A stretch of DNA of 64,000 nucleotides from Nocardioides yefusunii. GTDB lineage: Bacteria; Actinomycetota; Actinomycetes; Propionibacteriales; Nocardioidaceae. The position numbers and the translations under genes were made by a program. Every line of letters begins with the position of its first letter. Position 1 is the stretch's first letter. The notes beneath the pieces are model-generated. The model did no database searches. It had not been told where the DNA came from and saw nothing but the letters and a program-made list of their open reading frames with translations. Where the stretch lies: the NCBI RefSeq assembly GCF_004014875.1, contig NZ_CP034929.1, forward strand, positions 1,984,001 through 2,048,000, in the 5' to 3' direction. This document shows positions 1-14,012 of this stretch, piece by piece.

Positions 1-220
1 TTCAAAGAAAAGCCAATTCCCGACAGAACAAACCCCGACAATGTTGTTGTCAGAATTTATTGTCAAAAGAAATCCGTTAACTGTTCTTCCGAAGAAGACC
101 AGTCGACGGGGCATATCAAACTAATTCGTCGACTATGACACACTGTTGAGTTCTCAAGGATCAAGCACATCCAGATCCCGCACCCACTCTTTCGAGCGGC
201 TACTTCGTTCTGGAGCAACC
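1..220 (-). promoter_or_regulatory. rRNA operon leader (16S gene lies beyond the left edge)
   Basis: Read on the minus strand, positions 163-143 give a segment containing TTGAGAACTCAACAG followed by GTGTGTC. This is the conserved leader element found upstream of 16S rRNA in streptomycetes and mycobacteria. Downstream (toward position 1) come GTCGACG, TTTGATATG and CCCCGTC, in the same order as in streptomycete leaders. The stretch is much richer in A+T than the rest of the window and contains no credible ORF. The promoter at 227-255 points into it. I infer that the mature 16S rRNA begins shortly to the left of position 1; that gene is not in the window. Confidence 0.8.
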
Positions 221-226
221 CGACTA

Positions 227-255
227 AACTTAGTCGGTGTGAATCTCTCAGTCAA
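227..255 (-). promoter_or_regulatory. rRNA operon promoter (sigma-70 type)
   Basis: On the minus strand there is a -35 TTGACT (255-250), a 17-base spacer and a -10 TAAGTT (232-227). Transcription would start near position 220 and run leftward into the leader. Spacing is ideal and the element is placed as expected for the start-proximal rrn promoter. Confidence 0.65.
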
Positions 256-377
256 ACCGAGCGATTCAGGCGATTTCCGAGAAACCTACGTTTCTCTTTG
301 ATCAAGTGGCCACTGCCAGTGACTCGTTCAAGCAGCCCTTCTGGGCTGTGTCCGTGTCCCTTGCGGCGACAGGTGAA

Positions 378-408
378 ACCTTAACACCCCGTTCACAGGA
401 CACGTCAA
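378..408 (-). promoter_or_regulatory. Possible second, upstream rRNA promoter
   Basis: On the minus strand, TTGACG (408-403) is followed after 18-19 bases by TTAAGG/TAAGGT (384-378). Tandem promoters are usual for actinobacterial rrn operons, and this one lies about 150 bp upstream of the 227-255 promoter. Apart from these promoter elements I see nothing in 256-514. Confidence 0.4.
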
Positions 409-514
409 CTCGGGGCGCCCACCTTGTGGTTGGATGCCCCTCCCCCGCGTCCGGCCGGTCACGGTCCCGCGGCCGAATCCGCTCCTGACCTGCGTCTCCG
501 TGCTGGTGACGCAG

Positions 515-551
515 CGACGCCCCCACCGGCCTGGAGCCGGTGGGGGCGTCG
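515..551 (-). terminator. Intrinsic terminator of the arginine operon
   Basis: A perfect 16-bp inverted repeat (515-530 with 536-551) has a 5-base loop and lies 19 bp beyond the argH stop codon. No U-tract follows, as is common in high-GC actinobacteria. Confidence 0.75.
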
Positions 552-570
552 TGGTGAAGGATCCGACGGA

Positions 571-4226
<3,656 letters not shown>

Positions 4227-4230
<4 letters not shown>

Positions 4231-5150
4231 CGTCGTGCCTGCAGCCACGTCATGACGGCCTTCTGGGCGTGACGGCGGTTCTCCGCCTCGTCCCAGATGA
4301 CGCTGGCGGGACCGTCGAGCACCTCGGCGGTGATCTCCTTGCCGCGGTAGGCGGGCAGGCAGTGCATGACGATCGCGTCGTCGGCGGCACCGGCCAGGAG
4401 TTCGGCGTTGAGCTGGTAGGGCGCGAGCTCAGCGAGACGGGCCGCGGCCTCGTCCTCCTTGCCCATCGAGACCCAGGTGTCGGTGATGACGACGTCGGCG
4501 CCGGCGACGGCTGCCGTGGGGTCGATCTCGACGGTGACCGAACCACCGGTGGTGGCGGCGATCGCGCGGGCCCGCTCGATCATGGCCGGCTCGGGCTGGT
4601 AGCCCTCGGGGCCGGACAGGACGACGTTCATCCCTGCCGTGGCTCCGGCCAGCGCCCAGGAGTTGCCCATGTTGCAGGCGGCGTCGCCGAGGAAGACGGC
4701 GGTGAGGCCGGCGAGGCGTCCCTTGTGCTCGGAGATCGTGAGCAGGTCGGCCAGGAGCTGGCAGGGGTGGAAGTCGTCGGTGAGCGCGTTGATCACCGGG
4801 ACGCCGGAGAACTCCGCCATCTCCTCGAGCGCGGACTGGGCGTAGGTGCGCCACACGATCTGTCCGGCCTGACGGCCCAGCACGCGGGCGACGTCGGCGA
4901 CGGACTCACGCTTGCCGATGCCGGCCATCGCGCCGTCGACCAGCATCGCGTGTCCACCGAGCTCGGCGATGCCGGCACCGAAGGAGGTCTGCGTGCGCAG
5001 GGTCGGCTTGTCGAAGATCATCGCGACTGTGACCGGGCCGTCGAGCGGCTTGGGGCCGTACGGGTCGGCCTTGAGCTCGGCGGCCAGGGCCAGGACCTCG
5101 GCCTGCTCGGCAGGGGTGAGGTCGTCGTCGGCAAGGAGGTGTCGGGGCAT
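4227..5150 (-). CDS. argF: Ornithine carbamoyltransferase ArgF
   Basis: Transfers the carbamoyl group of carbamoyl phosphate to ornithine, giving citrulline. The 307-residue product aligns by eye along its length with mycobacterial ArgF (start [19 protein letters not shown]). It keeps FHPCQ, the ornithine-loop DTWVSMG and the MHCLPAYRG motif. The carbamoyl-phosphate loop is unusual: the expected STRTR is replaced by TLRTQ within [12 protein letters not shown] (about residues 49-60). Because the DxWxSMG and HCLP elements are intact, ornithine remains the best substrate call. The gene is 1 bp downstream of argD and overlaps argR. Confidence 0.92.
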
Positions 5151-5151
5151 G

Positions 5152-6366
5152 TCAGGCTCCTGCAGCTGCGTCGAGGACGGAGGGCCAGTCGGCCAGGAAC
5201 TGCTCGGCCTCGTCGGTGGTGAGAACCAGCGGCGGGGCGAGGCGGATGCGCGAGGGGGTCGGCGCGTTGACGATGTAACCGGCCGCCAGGGCCGCCTGCA
5301 TCACCTTCGCGGAGTCGAGGCCGTCGACGAGGTCGAGGCCGATCAGCAGACCGGCGGCGCGGACCTCGGTGACGCGGGCATCAGCGGCGAGACCGTCGGC
5401 GAGCACCTTCGAGACCTGCTTGACGTGAGCCAGCAGGCCCTCGGACTCGATGGTCGCGATCACGGCACCAGCCGCAGCGGTCGCCAGCGGGTTGCCGCCG
5501 AACGTCGTGCCGTGGTTGCCGGGGACCAGCAGCGTCGCGGCCGGACCGGCAGCGATGGTCGCACCGATCGGGACACCACCGCCGAGGCCCTTGGCCAGGG
5601 TGACGAGGTCCGGGACGACGTCGCCGTCGAAGAGGTCGGAGTCCTGGAACGCGAACCACGAACCCGTGCGGCCGATGCCGGTCTGGATCTCGTCGAGCCA
5701 CATCAGGGCACCGGCAGCGGTGGTGATCTCGCGGACCTTGAGCAGGTAGTCGCGGGCAGCCAGGTTGACACCGGCCTCGCCCTGGACGGGCTCGAGGACA
5801 ACCGCGGCGGTGTTCTCGTCGACCGCGGCGGCCAGAGCCTCGACGTCACCGAACGGAACCCACACGACCTCGCCACCGAGCGGCTCGAAGGGAGCCCGGT
5901 AGGCCTCCTTCGCCGTCAGGGACAGCGCGCCGAGGGTACGGCCGTGGAAGGCGTGCTCCATCGCGACGACCTTGGTGCGGCCGGTGCGACGGGTCACCTT
6001 GAGCGCGGCCTCGTTGGCCTCGGTGCCGGAGTTGGAGAAGAAGACCCGGGCGTCGTGACCGAACAGCTCGACCAGCTTCGAGGCCAGCTCGACCTGCGGG
6101 GCGGTGGCGAAGAAGTTGGAGACGTGCGCGAGCTCGGAGACCTGCCGGGTCACCGCGGCGACCAGCGCGGGGTGGCCGTGGCCCAGGGCGTTGACGGCGA
6201 TGCCGCCGAGGAGGTCGAGGAACTCACGACCCTCGACGTCGTAGACCTTCGACCCCTCGCCACGGGCCAGCACCAGCTGCGGCACTCCGAACGTGTTCAT
6301 GACCGAGCCGGTGTACCGGTCCTGCCAGGCAGCGGTGTCGGCGACGGTGTCAGCAAGGGCGCTCAC
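5152..6366 (-). CDS. argD: Acetylornithine aminotransferase ArgD
   Basis: PLP-dependent, glutamate-linked transamination of N-acetylglutamate semialdehyde to N-acetylornithine. The 404-residue product is a class III aminotransferase with the cofactor lysine in [15 protein letters not shown], preceded by the Asp-containing [27 protein letters not shown] and the HAFHGRT segment are also present. The start is GTG (6366-6364), overlapping the argB stop (GTGA). It lies between argB and argF in the arg operon. It could also serve lysine biosynthesis as a succinyl-DAP aminotransferase, as some family members do. Confidence 0.95.
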   Translation of the reverse strand: MSALADTVADTAAWQDRYTGSVMNTFGVPQLVLARGEGSKVYDVEGREFLDLLGGIAVNALGHGHPALVAAVTRQVSELAHVSNFFATAPQVELASKLVELFGHDARVFFSNSGTEANEAALKVTRRTGRTKVVAMEHAFHGRTLGALSLTAKEAYRAPFEPLGGEVVWVPFGDVEALAAAVDENTAAVVLEPVQGEAGVNLAARDYLLKVREITTAAGALMWLDEIQTGIGRTGSWFAFQDSDLFDGDVVPDLVTLAKGLGGGVPIGATIAAGPAATLLVPGNHGTTFGGNPLATAAAGAVIATIESEGLLAHVKQVSKVLADGLAADARVTEVRAAGLLIGLDLVDGLDSAKVMQAALAAGYIVNAPTPSRIRLAPPLVLTTDEAEQFLADWPSVLDAAAGA

Positions 6367-7283
6367 TTGGACTCCTCCGAGGCGTAGGCGTTGCGGATCT
6401 TGGTCTCGACGCCGGGCAGCACCTGGGTGCCGACACCCTCGTCGGTGAAGATCTCGAGCAGCACGGCGTGCGGCTCGCGACCGTCGACGACGGTGGCGCG
6501 GGCCACTCCCCCGGTGACGGCCTCGTAGCAGGCGCGCATCTTGGGGACCATGCCGGCGTCGAGGGTGGGGAGCATCTCGGCCAGCGCCTCGGGCGAGATC
6601 TCCTGGATGACGTCGTCGGAGTTGCCGTAGTCGCGGTAGAGACCCTCGACGTCGGTGAGCACCAGCAGCTTCTCCGCACCCAGCGCGGTGGCCAGGGCAG
6701 CAGCAGCGGTGTCGGCGTTGACGTTGTGGATCTGGCCCTCGGCGTCAGGAGCGACCGAGGAGATGACGGGGATACGGCCGGCCTCAACGAGGTCGAGAAC
6801 GGCTTCGGGGCGCACCTCGGCGACCTCACCGACGAGGCCGAGGTCGACCTCCTCGCCGTCGACGATCACGCAGGCGGGCTCGGCACGGAAGAGACCGGCG
6901 TCCTCACCCGAGAGGCCGACGGCCAGCGGGCCGTGGGAGTTGATCAGGCCCACCAGCTCGCGCTGGACCTGACCGACCAGGACCATCCGGACGACGTCCA
7001 TCGCCTCGGGCGTGGTCACGCGCAGACCCCCACGGAACTCGGACTCGATGCCGAGCTTGTCGAGCATCCGGTTGATCTGCGGGCCACCACCGTGAACGAC
7101 GACGGGCTTGAAGCCGGCGAAGCGCAGGAACGCGATGTCCTCGGCGAAGGCGACCTTGAGGTCGTCGTTGGTCATGGCGTTGCCGCCGTACTTCACCACG
7201 ATCGTCTGGCCGTGGTACTTCTTCAGCCACGGCAGGGCGGCAGCCAGGGTTGCGGCGGCCTTCTTGTCGGGTCGGGTGCTCAT
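6363..7283 (-). CDS. argB: Acetylglutamate kinase ArgB
   Basis: ATP-dependent phosphorylation of N-acetylglutamate, usually the arginine-inhibited step. The product carries the amino-acid kinase motifs [22 protein letters not shown] and, near the C-terminus, [21 protein letters not shown]. The N-terminal extension before the kinase fold ([21 protein letters not shown]) is of the kind found in arginine-sensitive enzymes. I chose the ATG at 7283 (MSTRPDKK, 306 residues) because GGGGA lies a suitable distance upstream. An ATG at 7295 would overlap the argJ stop (TGATG) and add MGNT. Both are in frame and cannot be separated without data. Confidence 0.93.
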   Translation of the reverse strand: MSTRPDKKAAATLAAALPWLKKYHGQTIVVKYGGNAMTNDDLKVAFAEDIAFLRFAGFKPVVVHGGGPQINRMLDKLGIESEFRGGLRVTTPEAMDVVRMVLVGQVQRELVGLINSHGPLAVGLSGEDAGLFRAEPACVIVDGEEVDLGLVGEVAEVRPEAVLDLVEAGRIPVISSVAPDAEGQIHNVNADTAAAALATALGAEKLLVLTDVEGLYRDYGNSDDVIQEISPEALAEMLPTLDAGMVPKMRACYEAVTGGVARATVVDGREPHAVLLEIFTDEGVGTQVLPGVETKIRNAYASEESK

Positions 7284-7294
7284 CGTGTTCCCCA

Positions 7295-8446
7295 TCAGGA
7301 GCTGTAGGCGCTGTTCTCGTGCACGTAGGCGTGCGTGAGGTCGTTGGTCCACACCGTCGCGCGGGCGTCACCGGACTTGAGGTCGATGGTGACGCTGACG
7401 TCGCGCGGGGTCAGGTCGACCGTCGCGGGGTCGGCGTGCGGAGTGGAGTTCTTGCAGACCCACACCCCGTTCATGGCGACGTCGAGGTCAGCGGGGTCGA
7501 ACTCGGCCTGGGTGGTGCCAACGGAGGCGAGCACGCGGCCCCAGTTGGGGTCGTTGCCGAAGACGGCGGCCTTGAAGAGGTTGGAACGCGCCACCGAGCG
7601 GGCGACCTCGACGGCGTCGTCCTCGGTGACGGCATTGACGACCGTGATCGCGATGTCGTGCTCGGAGCCCTCGGCATCCTTGAGCAGCTGGGTCGCGAGG
7701 TCGGTGCACAGCTGCGTCAGGGCGGCGGTGAAGTCGGCCAGCGGCGGGGTGATGCCCGAGGCGCCGGAGGCAAGGACGGTCACGGTGTCGTTGGTCGACT
7801 GGCAGCCGTCGGAGTCGAGACGGTCGAAGGAGACCCGGGTGGCGGCGCGCAGGGCCTGGTCGAGATCAGCAGCGTCGATCACGGCGTCGGTGGTGATGAC
7901 CACGAGCATGGTGGCCAGGGCCGGGGCGAGCATGCCCGCACCCTTCGCCATGCCACCGATGGACCAGCCCGCGCCCTCGACGACGGCCTGCTTGGAGACG
8001 GTGTCGGTGGTCATGATCGCGGAGGCTGCGTCGTCGCCACCGTCGCTGGTGAGCGCAGCGGCCAGGGCCTCGACGCCGGCGATCATGTTCTCGCGCGGGT
8101 TGGCGAGACCGATCAGGCCGGTGGAGCACACGACGACGTCGATGGCTCCGATGCCGACCTTCTCCGCGACCTTCTCGGCCACCGCGTGGGTGGTCTGGAA
8201 GCCCTCGGCACCGGTGTAGCAGTTCGCGCCACCCGAGTTGAGCACCACCGCACGGACGATGCCGTCCTTGACGACCTCCTGGGACCACAGGACCGGGTTG
8301 GCCTTGCAGCGGTTGGAGGTGAAGACGGTCGCGGAGTCGAAGCGCGGGCCGTTGTTGACGACCAGTGCCATGTCCTTCGCGCCGGTGGACTTGAGTCCGG
8401 CGGCGACACCGGCAGCGGTGAAGCCGGCGGGTGCGGTGATGCTCAT
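7295..8446 (-). CDS. argJ: Bifunctional ornithine acetyltransferase / N-acetylglutamate synthase ArgJ
   Basis: Recycles the acetyl group from acetylornithine to glutamate and, in bifunctional members, also makes acetylglutamate from acetyl-CoA. The 383-residue product shows the self-cleavage region [14 protein letters not shown], where the Thr of ATM would become the N-terminal nucleophile of the beta chain. [12 protein letters not shown] and the substrate-binding [14 protein letters not shown] are also present. The ATG at 8446 (MSITAPAGF) fits family starts; the longer ORF beginning at 8518 has a low-complexity, unconvincing N-terminus. No other acetylglutamate synthase is visible in the window. 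Confidence 0.94.
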   Translation of the reverse strand: MSITAPAGFTAAGVAAGLKSTGAKDMALVVNNGPRFDSATVFTSNRCKANPVLWSQEVVKDGIVRAVVLNSGGANCYTGAEGFQTTHAVAEKVAEKVGIGAIDVVVCSTGLIGLANPRENMIAGVEALAAALTSDGGDDAASAIMTTDTVSKQAVVEGAGWSIGGMAKGAGMLAPALATMLVVITTDAVIDAADLDQALRAATRVSFDRLDSDGCQSTNDTVTVLASGASGITPPLADFTAALTQLCTDLATQLLKDAEGSEHDIAITVVNAVTEDDAVEVARSVARSNLFKAAVFGNDPNWGRVLASVGTTQAEFDPADLDVAMNGVWVCKNSTPHADPATVDLTPRDVSVTIDLKSGDARATVWTNDLTHAYVHENSAYSS

Positions 8447-8495
8447 TGCGGGGTGCCTTTCAGCGGTGTGGGGCTGAGTGAGGTGGAGCTGTGGG

Positions 8496-8888
8496 TCAGG
8501 CGGGCTTGGCCGGGGCAACGGTGTGCCCCTGCTCGGTCCACGCTGCGGCGGCCTTCTTGGCGTCGTTCTGGGGGACGAGGAGCCACGGCTCCTCGAAGGT
8601 GCTGACCGGGACCACGGAGATGTCGGCCTCGGCCAGGGTGGCCATGAGGGGAACGAGGACGCCAGCGTCCTCGAGGGTGTGCTCGCTCAGCACCGAGAAG
8701 GCGGTGAAGGAGCGCACGTGACGTGCCTTGGTGGGGACGTTGCGGGCTGCGCACACCACGGTGGTGTGGGTGGCGGTCGCGGTCACCTGGAAGATCGACG
8801 AGGACTCGGCCCAGCCGGGAACCTCGGAGCCGGGACCGAAGCGGACGACGGCGATCTGTTCGGGGTACTGCTTGATGCTGAAGGTCAT
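8496..8888 (-). CDS. ACT-domain protein (CASTOR/ACT_7-like) inside the arginine operon
   Basis: The 130-residue protein ends with a region typical of the ACT_7 (CASTOR-type) domain: SFTAFSVLSEHTLEDAG, then LMATLAEADISVVPVSTFEEPWLLV and DAKKAAAAW (residues about 60-120). Such domains bind amino acids; the eukaryotic CASTOR proteins that name the family sense arginine. No enzymatic motif is visible. It sits between argC and argJ on the same strand, 80 bp after argC across two hairpins and 49 bp before argJ. A role in sensing or modulating arginine metabolism is inference from context. It could equally be a binding protein of unrelated specificity. Confidence 0.82.
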   Translation of the reverse strand: MTFSIKQYPEQIAVVRFGPGSEVPGWAESSSIFQVTATATHTTVVCAARNVPTKARHVRSFTAFSVLSEHTLEDAGVLVPLMATLAEADISVVPVSTFEEPWLLVPQNDAKKAAAAWTEQGHTVAPAKPA

Positions 8889-8909
8889 GGGTCCAGTCTG
8901 CGGGTCGAG

Positions 8910-8953
8910 GGGTGGTGTCGCACCACCCGCGGACGCGGGGATGTTTCCCCGCG
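8910..8953 (-). terminator. Two tandem hairpins between argC and the ACT gene
   Basis: Perfect 8-bp stems occur at 8910-8917/8921-8928 (3-base loop) and 8934-8941/8946-8953 (4-base loop). They lie just beyond the argC stop. They could be an attenuator, a leaky terminator or a processing site that sets argC apart from the downstream arg genes. Confidence 0.5.
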
Positions 8954-8968
8954 GGAGTCAGCGCAGGC

Positions 8969-10040
<1,072 letters not shown>

Positions 10041-10094
10041 GAGAGCGGGGCGTCATCGAATTGAGACCACCCCCGAACAGGTGCACAACGTACA

Positions 10095-10126
10095 GGTCCC
10101 GCCCACCCTCATGGGTGGACGGGACC
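10095..10126 (-). terminator. Terminator after pheT
   Basis: A 14-bp stem with one wobble position (10095-10108 with 10113-10126) and a 4-base loop starts 15 bp beyond the pheT stop. It separates pheST from the argC promoter. Confidence 0.7.
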
Positions 10127-10140
10127 AGGAACGATGCGGA

Positions 10141-12636
10141 TCAGCGCTGGACGGCGCCGACCTTCTCCACCGCGGAGGCGACGGCGGCGTCGCGGTAGGC
10201 GGACACCTCCGCAGCCTTCAGGGTGCGGTCCGCAGCACGGAAGCGCAGCGCGTAGGCCAGGGACTTCTTGCCCTCGCCCACCTGCTCACCGGTGAAGACG
10301 TCGAACAGGGTGATCGACTCGAGGTCCTCGCCTGCACCTGCGCGCAGAGCGGCCTCGACGTCGGCGGCCGGGACGGAGGCGTCCACGACCAGGGCCACGT
10401 CCTCCTTGGCGAACGGCTGGACCGAGAAGGTCGGGGCCGGACGCAGGTGGACACCCTGTGCGATGAGGACGTCGAGGTCGACCTCGGCGGCGACCGAACC
10501 ACGCGGCAGGCCGTAGGCGGCGCAGACCTTGGGGTGCAGCTCACCGGCGTGACCGATGACGACACCACCGACGCTGAGCTCGGCGCAGCGGCCCGGGTGC
10601 CACGGGGCACGCTCGGCGTTGCGAGCGGTGACCTCGAGGCTGACCGACGCAGCGACGGCGCGGACGGCGTCCACGGCGTCGGTCCACTCCACGCCACGGC
10701 CCTCGCCCCACCAGCCGGAGCCGTCGGACTCGCCGACGCCGACCAGCGCGAGGTGCAGCGGCTGGGCCGGGAGACCGGCCTGCAGGGCAGCGAACTCCTC
10801 GGCCGAGGGACCACGGTCGACACCGAGGATGGTGGTCGCGCCACCCGTCGGGAGGGTGACGGTGGTGGTCTCGAAGATGCCGAAGCTGGAGGTGCCCCAG
10901 CCGACGTTCTTCTGGGCAGCCTTGAGCAGACCCGACAGGACCGTGGTGGTCATGAAGGGCGCCTCGGAGGAGAGCGGGTTCTCCAGGCGGAGCGCGTTGC
11001 GGCGCTCGTCGTCGGCAGCGATGCCCTGGGCGTCGAAGTCTGCTTCACCGACGAACGGGAAGGTGAGGACCTCGGTGAAGCCCTCCCCCGCGATGGTGCG
11101 AGTGAAGCGACGACGCAGCTGCTGGGCGCGGGTCAGGCCGCGACCGGCCGGCGGGACCGGGAGGATCGAGGGCACCTTGTCGTAGCCGACGAGGCGGATG
11201 ACCTCTTCGGTGGTGTCCTGCGGGTCGGTCATGTCGGGGCGCCACGGCGGCGGGGTGACCGAGAGAGTGCCGGTGCCGGTGACGGTGCAACCCACCGCGC
11301 GGAGTGCCTCGACAGCGGTCTCCTCGGAGATCTCCATGCCGGAGACCTTCGCGGCCTTGTCACCGGAGACGGTGATCGCGGGGATCTCGGGGGCCTGTCC
11401 GACGACGGTGACACCGGCGTCAGCGGTGGCTCCACCGAACTCGACGAGCAGCTCGACGACGCGGTCGGCGGCAGCCTCGCAGATCGTCGGGTCGACACCG
11501 CGCTCGTTGCGCTTGCCGGCCTCGGAGGAGATCTTGTGGCGCTTGCCGGTGCGGAACATCGCGGTGGCGTTCCAGTGCGCCGACTCGACGACGATCGAGG
11601 TGGTGGACTCACCGATCTCGGTCGAGGCACCGCCCATCACGCCGCCCAGGCCGATGACGCCGGAGTCGTCGGTGACGACGAGGTCCTCGACCGACAGGAC
11701 ACGCTGGGTGCCGTCCAGGGTCGTGAGCTTCTCGCCCTCGACCGCACGACGGACCACGAGGGCACCGTTGAGCTTGTCTGCGTCGTAGCCGTGGATCGGG
11801 CGACCCGTCTCGAGCATCACGTAGTTGGTGACGTCGACGGCCAGCGACACCGAGCGCATACCGGCGGCGGTGAGACGGTCGGCCATGAACTGCGGGGTCG
11901 GGGCGGTCGGGTCGAAACCGGTGACCTTGCGAGCCACGAAGACCGGGCAGCCCTCGGTGTCCTCGAGACGCACCGGGTGACCGGCCTCGTTCGCGGCCGG
12001 GGTCTCACGGACGGCGGGGTCACGGAAGTTGGACGCACCCTCGACCGAGACGAGCACGTCGCGGGCGATGCCGCGCAGGCTGAGGCCGTAGGCGCGGTCG
12101 GGGTTGACCTCGAACTCGATGATCTCCTCGTCGAGACCGAGGATCGAGCGGACGTCGGTGCCGGGCTCACCCGCGTCGGCGGGGAGGACGATGATGCCGT
12201 CGCCGTCGTTGCCGAACGGGTCGGCAGCCATGCCGAGCTCGGAGTGCGAGCAGATCATGCCGGCCGAGAGGTGGCCGTAGGTCTTGCGCTCGGAGATCGC
12301 GAAACCGCCGGGCAGGACCGAACCGGGCAGCACGACGACGACCTTGTCGCCCACACCGAAGTTGTGGGCGCCGCAGATGATGCCCTGCGGCTCGCCGGTG
12401 CCGTTGGCGTCACCGACGTCGACGGTGCACCAGTTGATGATCTTGCCGTTCTTCTGCGGCTCCTTGTCCTGGGTGAGGACCTGGCCGATGACGAGCGGGC
12501 CGGTGATGGCAGCGCCGGGGCTGTCGATCGCCTCGAGCTTGAGGCCGGTCATGGTGAGCCGGCTGGTGATCTCTTCGGTGGTCGTTCCCTCGGGAACGTC
12601 CACGTACTCCTTGATCCAGGAGAGGGGGGCCTTCAT
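10141..12636 (-). CDS. pheT: Phenylalanine-tRNA ligase beta subunit PheT
   Basis: Beta subunit of the heterotetrameric phenylalanyl-tRNA synthetase. The 831-residue length is normal. Visible in order: an N-terminal OB-fold tRNA-binding domain (about residues 40-150, including TGPLVIGQVLTQD and IICGAHNF), the B3/B4 region (about 210-370), the B5 domain (about 395-465), the catalytic-like core, and a C-terminal FDX-ACB anticodon-binding domain (QPFAKEDVALVVD to YRDAAVASAVEKVGA). The ATG at 12636 is preceded by a purine-rich GAGGAGAG. It starts 13 bp after the pheS stop, so the two form one operon. Confidence 0.97.
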   Translation of the reverse strand: MKAPLSWIKEYVDVPEGTTTEEITSRLTMTGLKLEAIDSPGAAITGPLVIGQVLTQDKEPQKNGKIINWCTVDVGDANGTGEPQGIICGAHNFGVGDKVVVVLPGSVLPGGFAISERKTYGHLSAGMICSHSELGMAADPFGNDGDGIIVLPADAGEPGTDVRSILGLDEEIIEFEVNPDRAYGLSLRGIARDVLVSVEGASNFRDPAVRETPAANEAGHPVRLEDTEGCPVFVARKVTGFDPTAPTPQFMADRLTAAGMRSVSLAVDVTNYVMLETGRPIHGYDADKLNGALVVRRAVEGEKLTTLDGTQRVLSVEDLVVTDDSGVIGLGGVMGGASTEIGESTTSIVVESAHWNATAMFRTGKRHKISSEAGKRNERGVDPTICEAAADRVVELLVEFGGATADAGVTVVGQAPEIPAITVSGDKAAKVSGMEISEETAVEALRAVGCTVTGTGTLSVTPPPWRPDMTDPQDTTEEVIRLVGYDKVPSILPVPPAGRGLTRAQQLRRRFTRTIAGEGFTEVLTFPFVGEADFDAQGIAADDERRNALRLENPLSSEAPFMTTTVLSGLLKAAQKNVGWGTSSFGIFETTTVTLPTGGATTILGVDRGPSAEEFAALQAGLPAQPLHLALVGVGESDGSGWWGEGRGVEWTDAVDAVRAVAASVSLEVTARNAERAPWHPGRCAELSVGGVVIGHAGELHPKVCAAYGLPRGSVAAEVDLDVLIAQGVHLRPAPTFSVQPFAKEDVALVVDASVPAADVEAALRAGAGEDLESITLFDVFTGEQVGEGKKSLAYALRFRAADRTLKAAEVSAYRDAAVASAVEKVGAVQR

Positions 12637-12649
12637 CTCTTTACTCTCC

Positions 12650-13747
12650 TCAGATCTCGGTGCCGAAAGCGGCGCTGAACCGGACGTCGCCCTCGAAGAG
12701 CGGTCGCAGGTCGTCCAGGCCGTGACGGAACATGAAGGTGCGGTCGATGCCGAAGCCGAACGCGAAACCGGAGTAGACCTCCGGGTCGATGCCGCAGGCG
12801 ATCAGGACGCGCGGGTTCACGACGCCGCAGCCGCCCCACTCGATCCAACCCTCACCACGGCAGGTACGGCACTCATCACTGTTCTCACCGCGGCAGACGA
12901 AGCAGCGCAGGTCGACCTCGGCCGACGGCTCGGTGAAGGGGAAGTACGACGGGCGGAAACGCGTCGTGATGCCCTCGCCGTAGAGCGCGGTGGCGAGGTG
13001 GTCCAGGGAGCCCTTGAGGTGCGCCATGGTGATGCCCTCGTCGACGACGAGACCCTCGACCTGGTGGAACATCGGGCTGTGGGTGGCGTCGTACTCGTCG
13101 GTGCGGAAGACGCGACCGGGGCAGGCGACGTAGATCGGGGGCTTGCGGGTCAGCATCGTGCGGGCCTGCACCGGGGAGGTGTGGGTGCGCAGCACGACGT
13201 GGTTCTCCGCGGGCACCGTCCAGAAGGTGTCCTGCATGGTGCGGGCGGGGTGGTCCGCACCGAGGTTGAGGGCGTCGAAGTTGAGCCACTCGGCCTCGAC
13301 CATCGGGCCCTCGGCGATCTCCCAGCCCATCGCGACGAAGACGTCTGCGATGACCTCGGACTGCATCGTCAGGGGGTGGCGCGAGCCGCGGCGACGACGA
13401 GCGGTGGGCAGCGAGACGTCGACGGTCTCGGTGACCAGCATGCGCTCCTCGTGCTCGACCTCGAGCACGGCCTGACGCTCGGCCAGAGCCTTGTTGATGG
13501 CACCGCGGGCCTTGCCGATGCGGGCACCGGCCTCCTTGCGGGCCTGCGGGGGCAGGGCACCGATCTCACGGTTGGCCAGCGCGATCGGCGAACGGTCGCC
13601 GGCGTGGTCGAGACGGGCCTGCTTGAGCTCGTCGAGGTCGGTCGCGGCCTCGAACGCAGCGATCGCGGCGTCGCGCATGGCCTCGAGTTCCTCCGCCTGG
13701 AGCGGCGTCACCTCGACGGGGTCGAAATCAGTGTTGGGGCCGGACAT
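12650..13747 (-). CDS. pheS: Phenylalanine-tRNA ligase alpha subunit PheS
   Basis: Catalytic alpha subunit of phenylalanyl-tRNA synthetase, 365 residues. It has the N-terminal coiled-coil tRNA arm (residues about 10-100), then class II motifs: HPLTMQ, the motif 2 region [21 protein letters not shown] and the motif 3 region [17 protein letters not shown]. As in other actinobacterial PheS, a cysteine-rich segment [20 protein letters not shown] (about residues 275-295) interrupts the core. It may bind zinc, which is inference. The ATG at 13747 has GGAAAGGGAG upstream. No T-box or leader peptide is seen. Confidence 0.97.
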   Translation of the reverse strand: MSGPNTDFDPVEVTPLQAEELEAMRDAAIAAFEAATDLDELKQARLDHAGDRSPIALANREIGALPPQARKEAGARIGKARGAINKALAERQAVLEVEHEERMLVTETVDVSLPTARRRRGSRHPLTMQSEVIADVFVAMGWEIAEGPMVEAEWLNFDALNLGADHPARTMQDTFWTVPAENHVVLRTHTSPVQARTMLTRKPPIYVACPGRVFRTDEYDATHSPMFHQVEGLVVDEGITMAHLKGSLDHLATALYGEGITTRFRPSYFPFTEPSAEVDLRCFVCRGENSDECRTCRGEGWIEWGGCGVVNPRVLIACGIDPEVYSGFAFGFGIDRTFMFRHGLDDLRPLFEGDVRFSAAFGTEI

Positions 13748-13781
13748 GGCTCCCTTTCCAGCAGCGTGCAGAGACGCGCCA

Positions 13782-13810
13782 ATTCTATGGGTCTACGCGG
13801 TCGGTCCGTC
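13782..13810 (-). promoter_or_regulatory. Candidate pheST promoter
   Basis: The -10 hexamer TAGAAT (13787-13782, minus strand) is a good match. The -35 region about 17 bases upstream is weak (GACGGA-like). Transcription would begin about 30 bases before the pheS start codon. Confidence 0.4.
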
Positions 13811-13918
13811 TCCCCGGACCCGGCGGCTGGAGTGAGGTGTGTGCCTCACTCGCGGCGCACACTCAGGCTCCCGAACCCGCCACGGGTCCGGGGCAGGTAA
13901 ATCGCCTGCCGACGTCAA

Positions 13919-13950
13919 GGGTGCGCACCACGTCTCCATGGTACGCACCC
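13919..13950 (-). terminator. Terminator after the fused histidine kinase gene
   Basis: A 12-bp stem with one mismatch (13919-13930 with 13939-13950) and an 8-base loop lies about 60 bp beyond the kinase stop. Shorter hairpins occur further along (for example around 13834-13851). Confidence 0.55.
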
Positions 13951-14012
13951 CCGGCCCGGTCGGCGTCGACGCGGGATCCGCGCGTGAGGGTCAGGTCCTG
14001 CACTGGGCCTGC

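Noticed and set aside
13748..13918. T-box or attenuator leader for pheST
   Set aside because: No T-box sequence, no Phe-rich leader peptide and no terminator/antiterminator pair was seen in this spacer.
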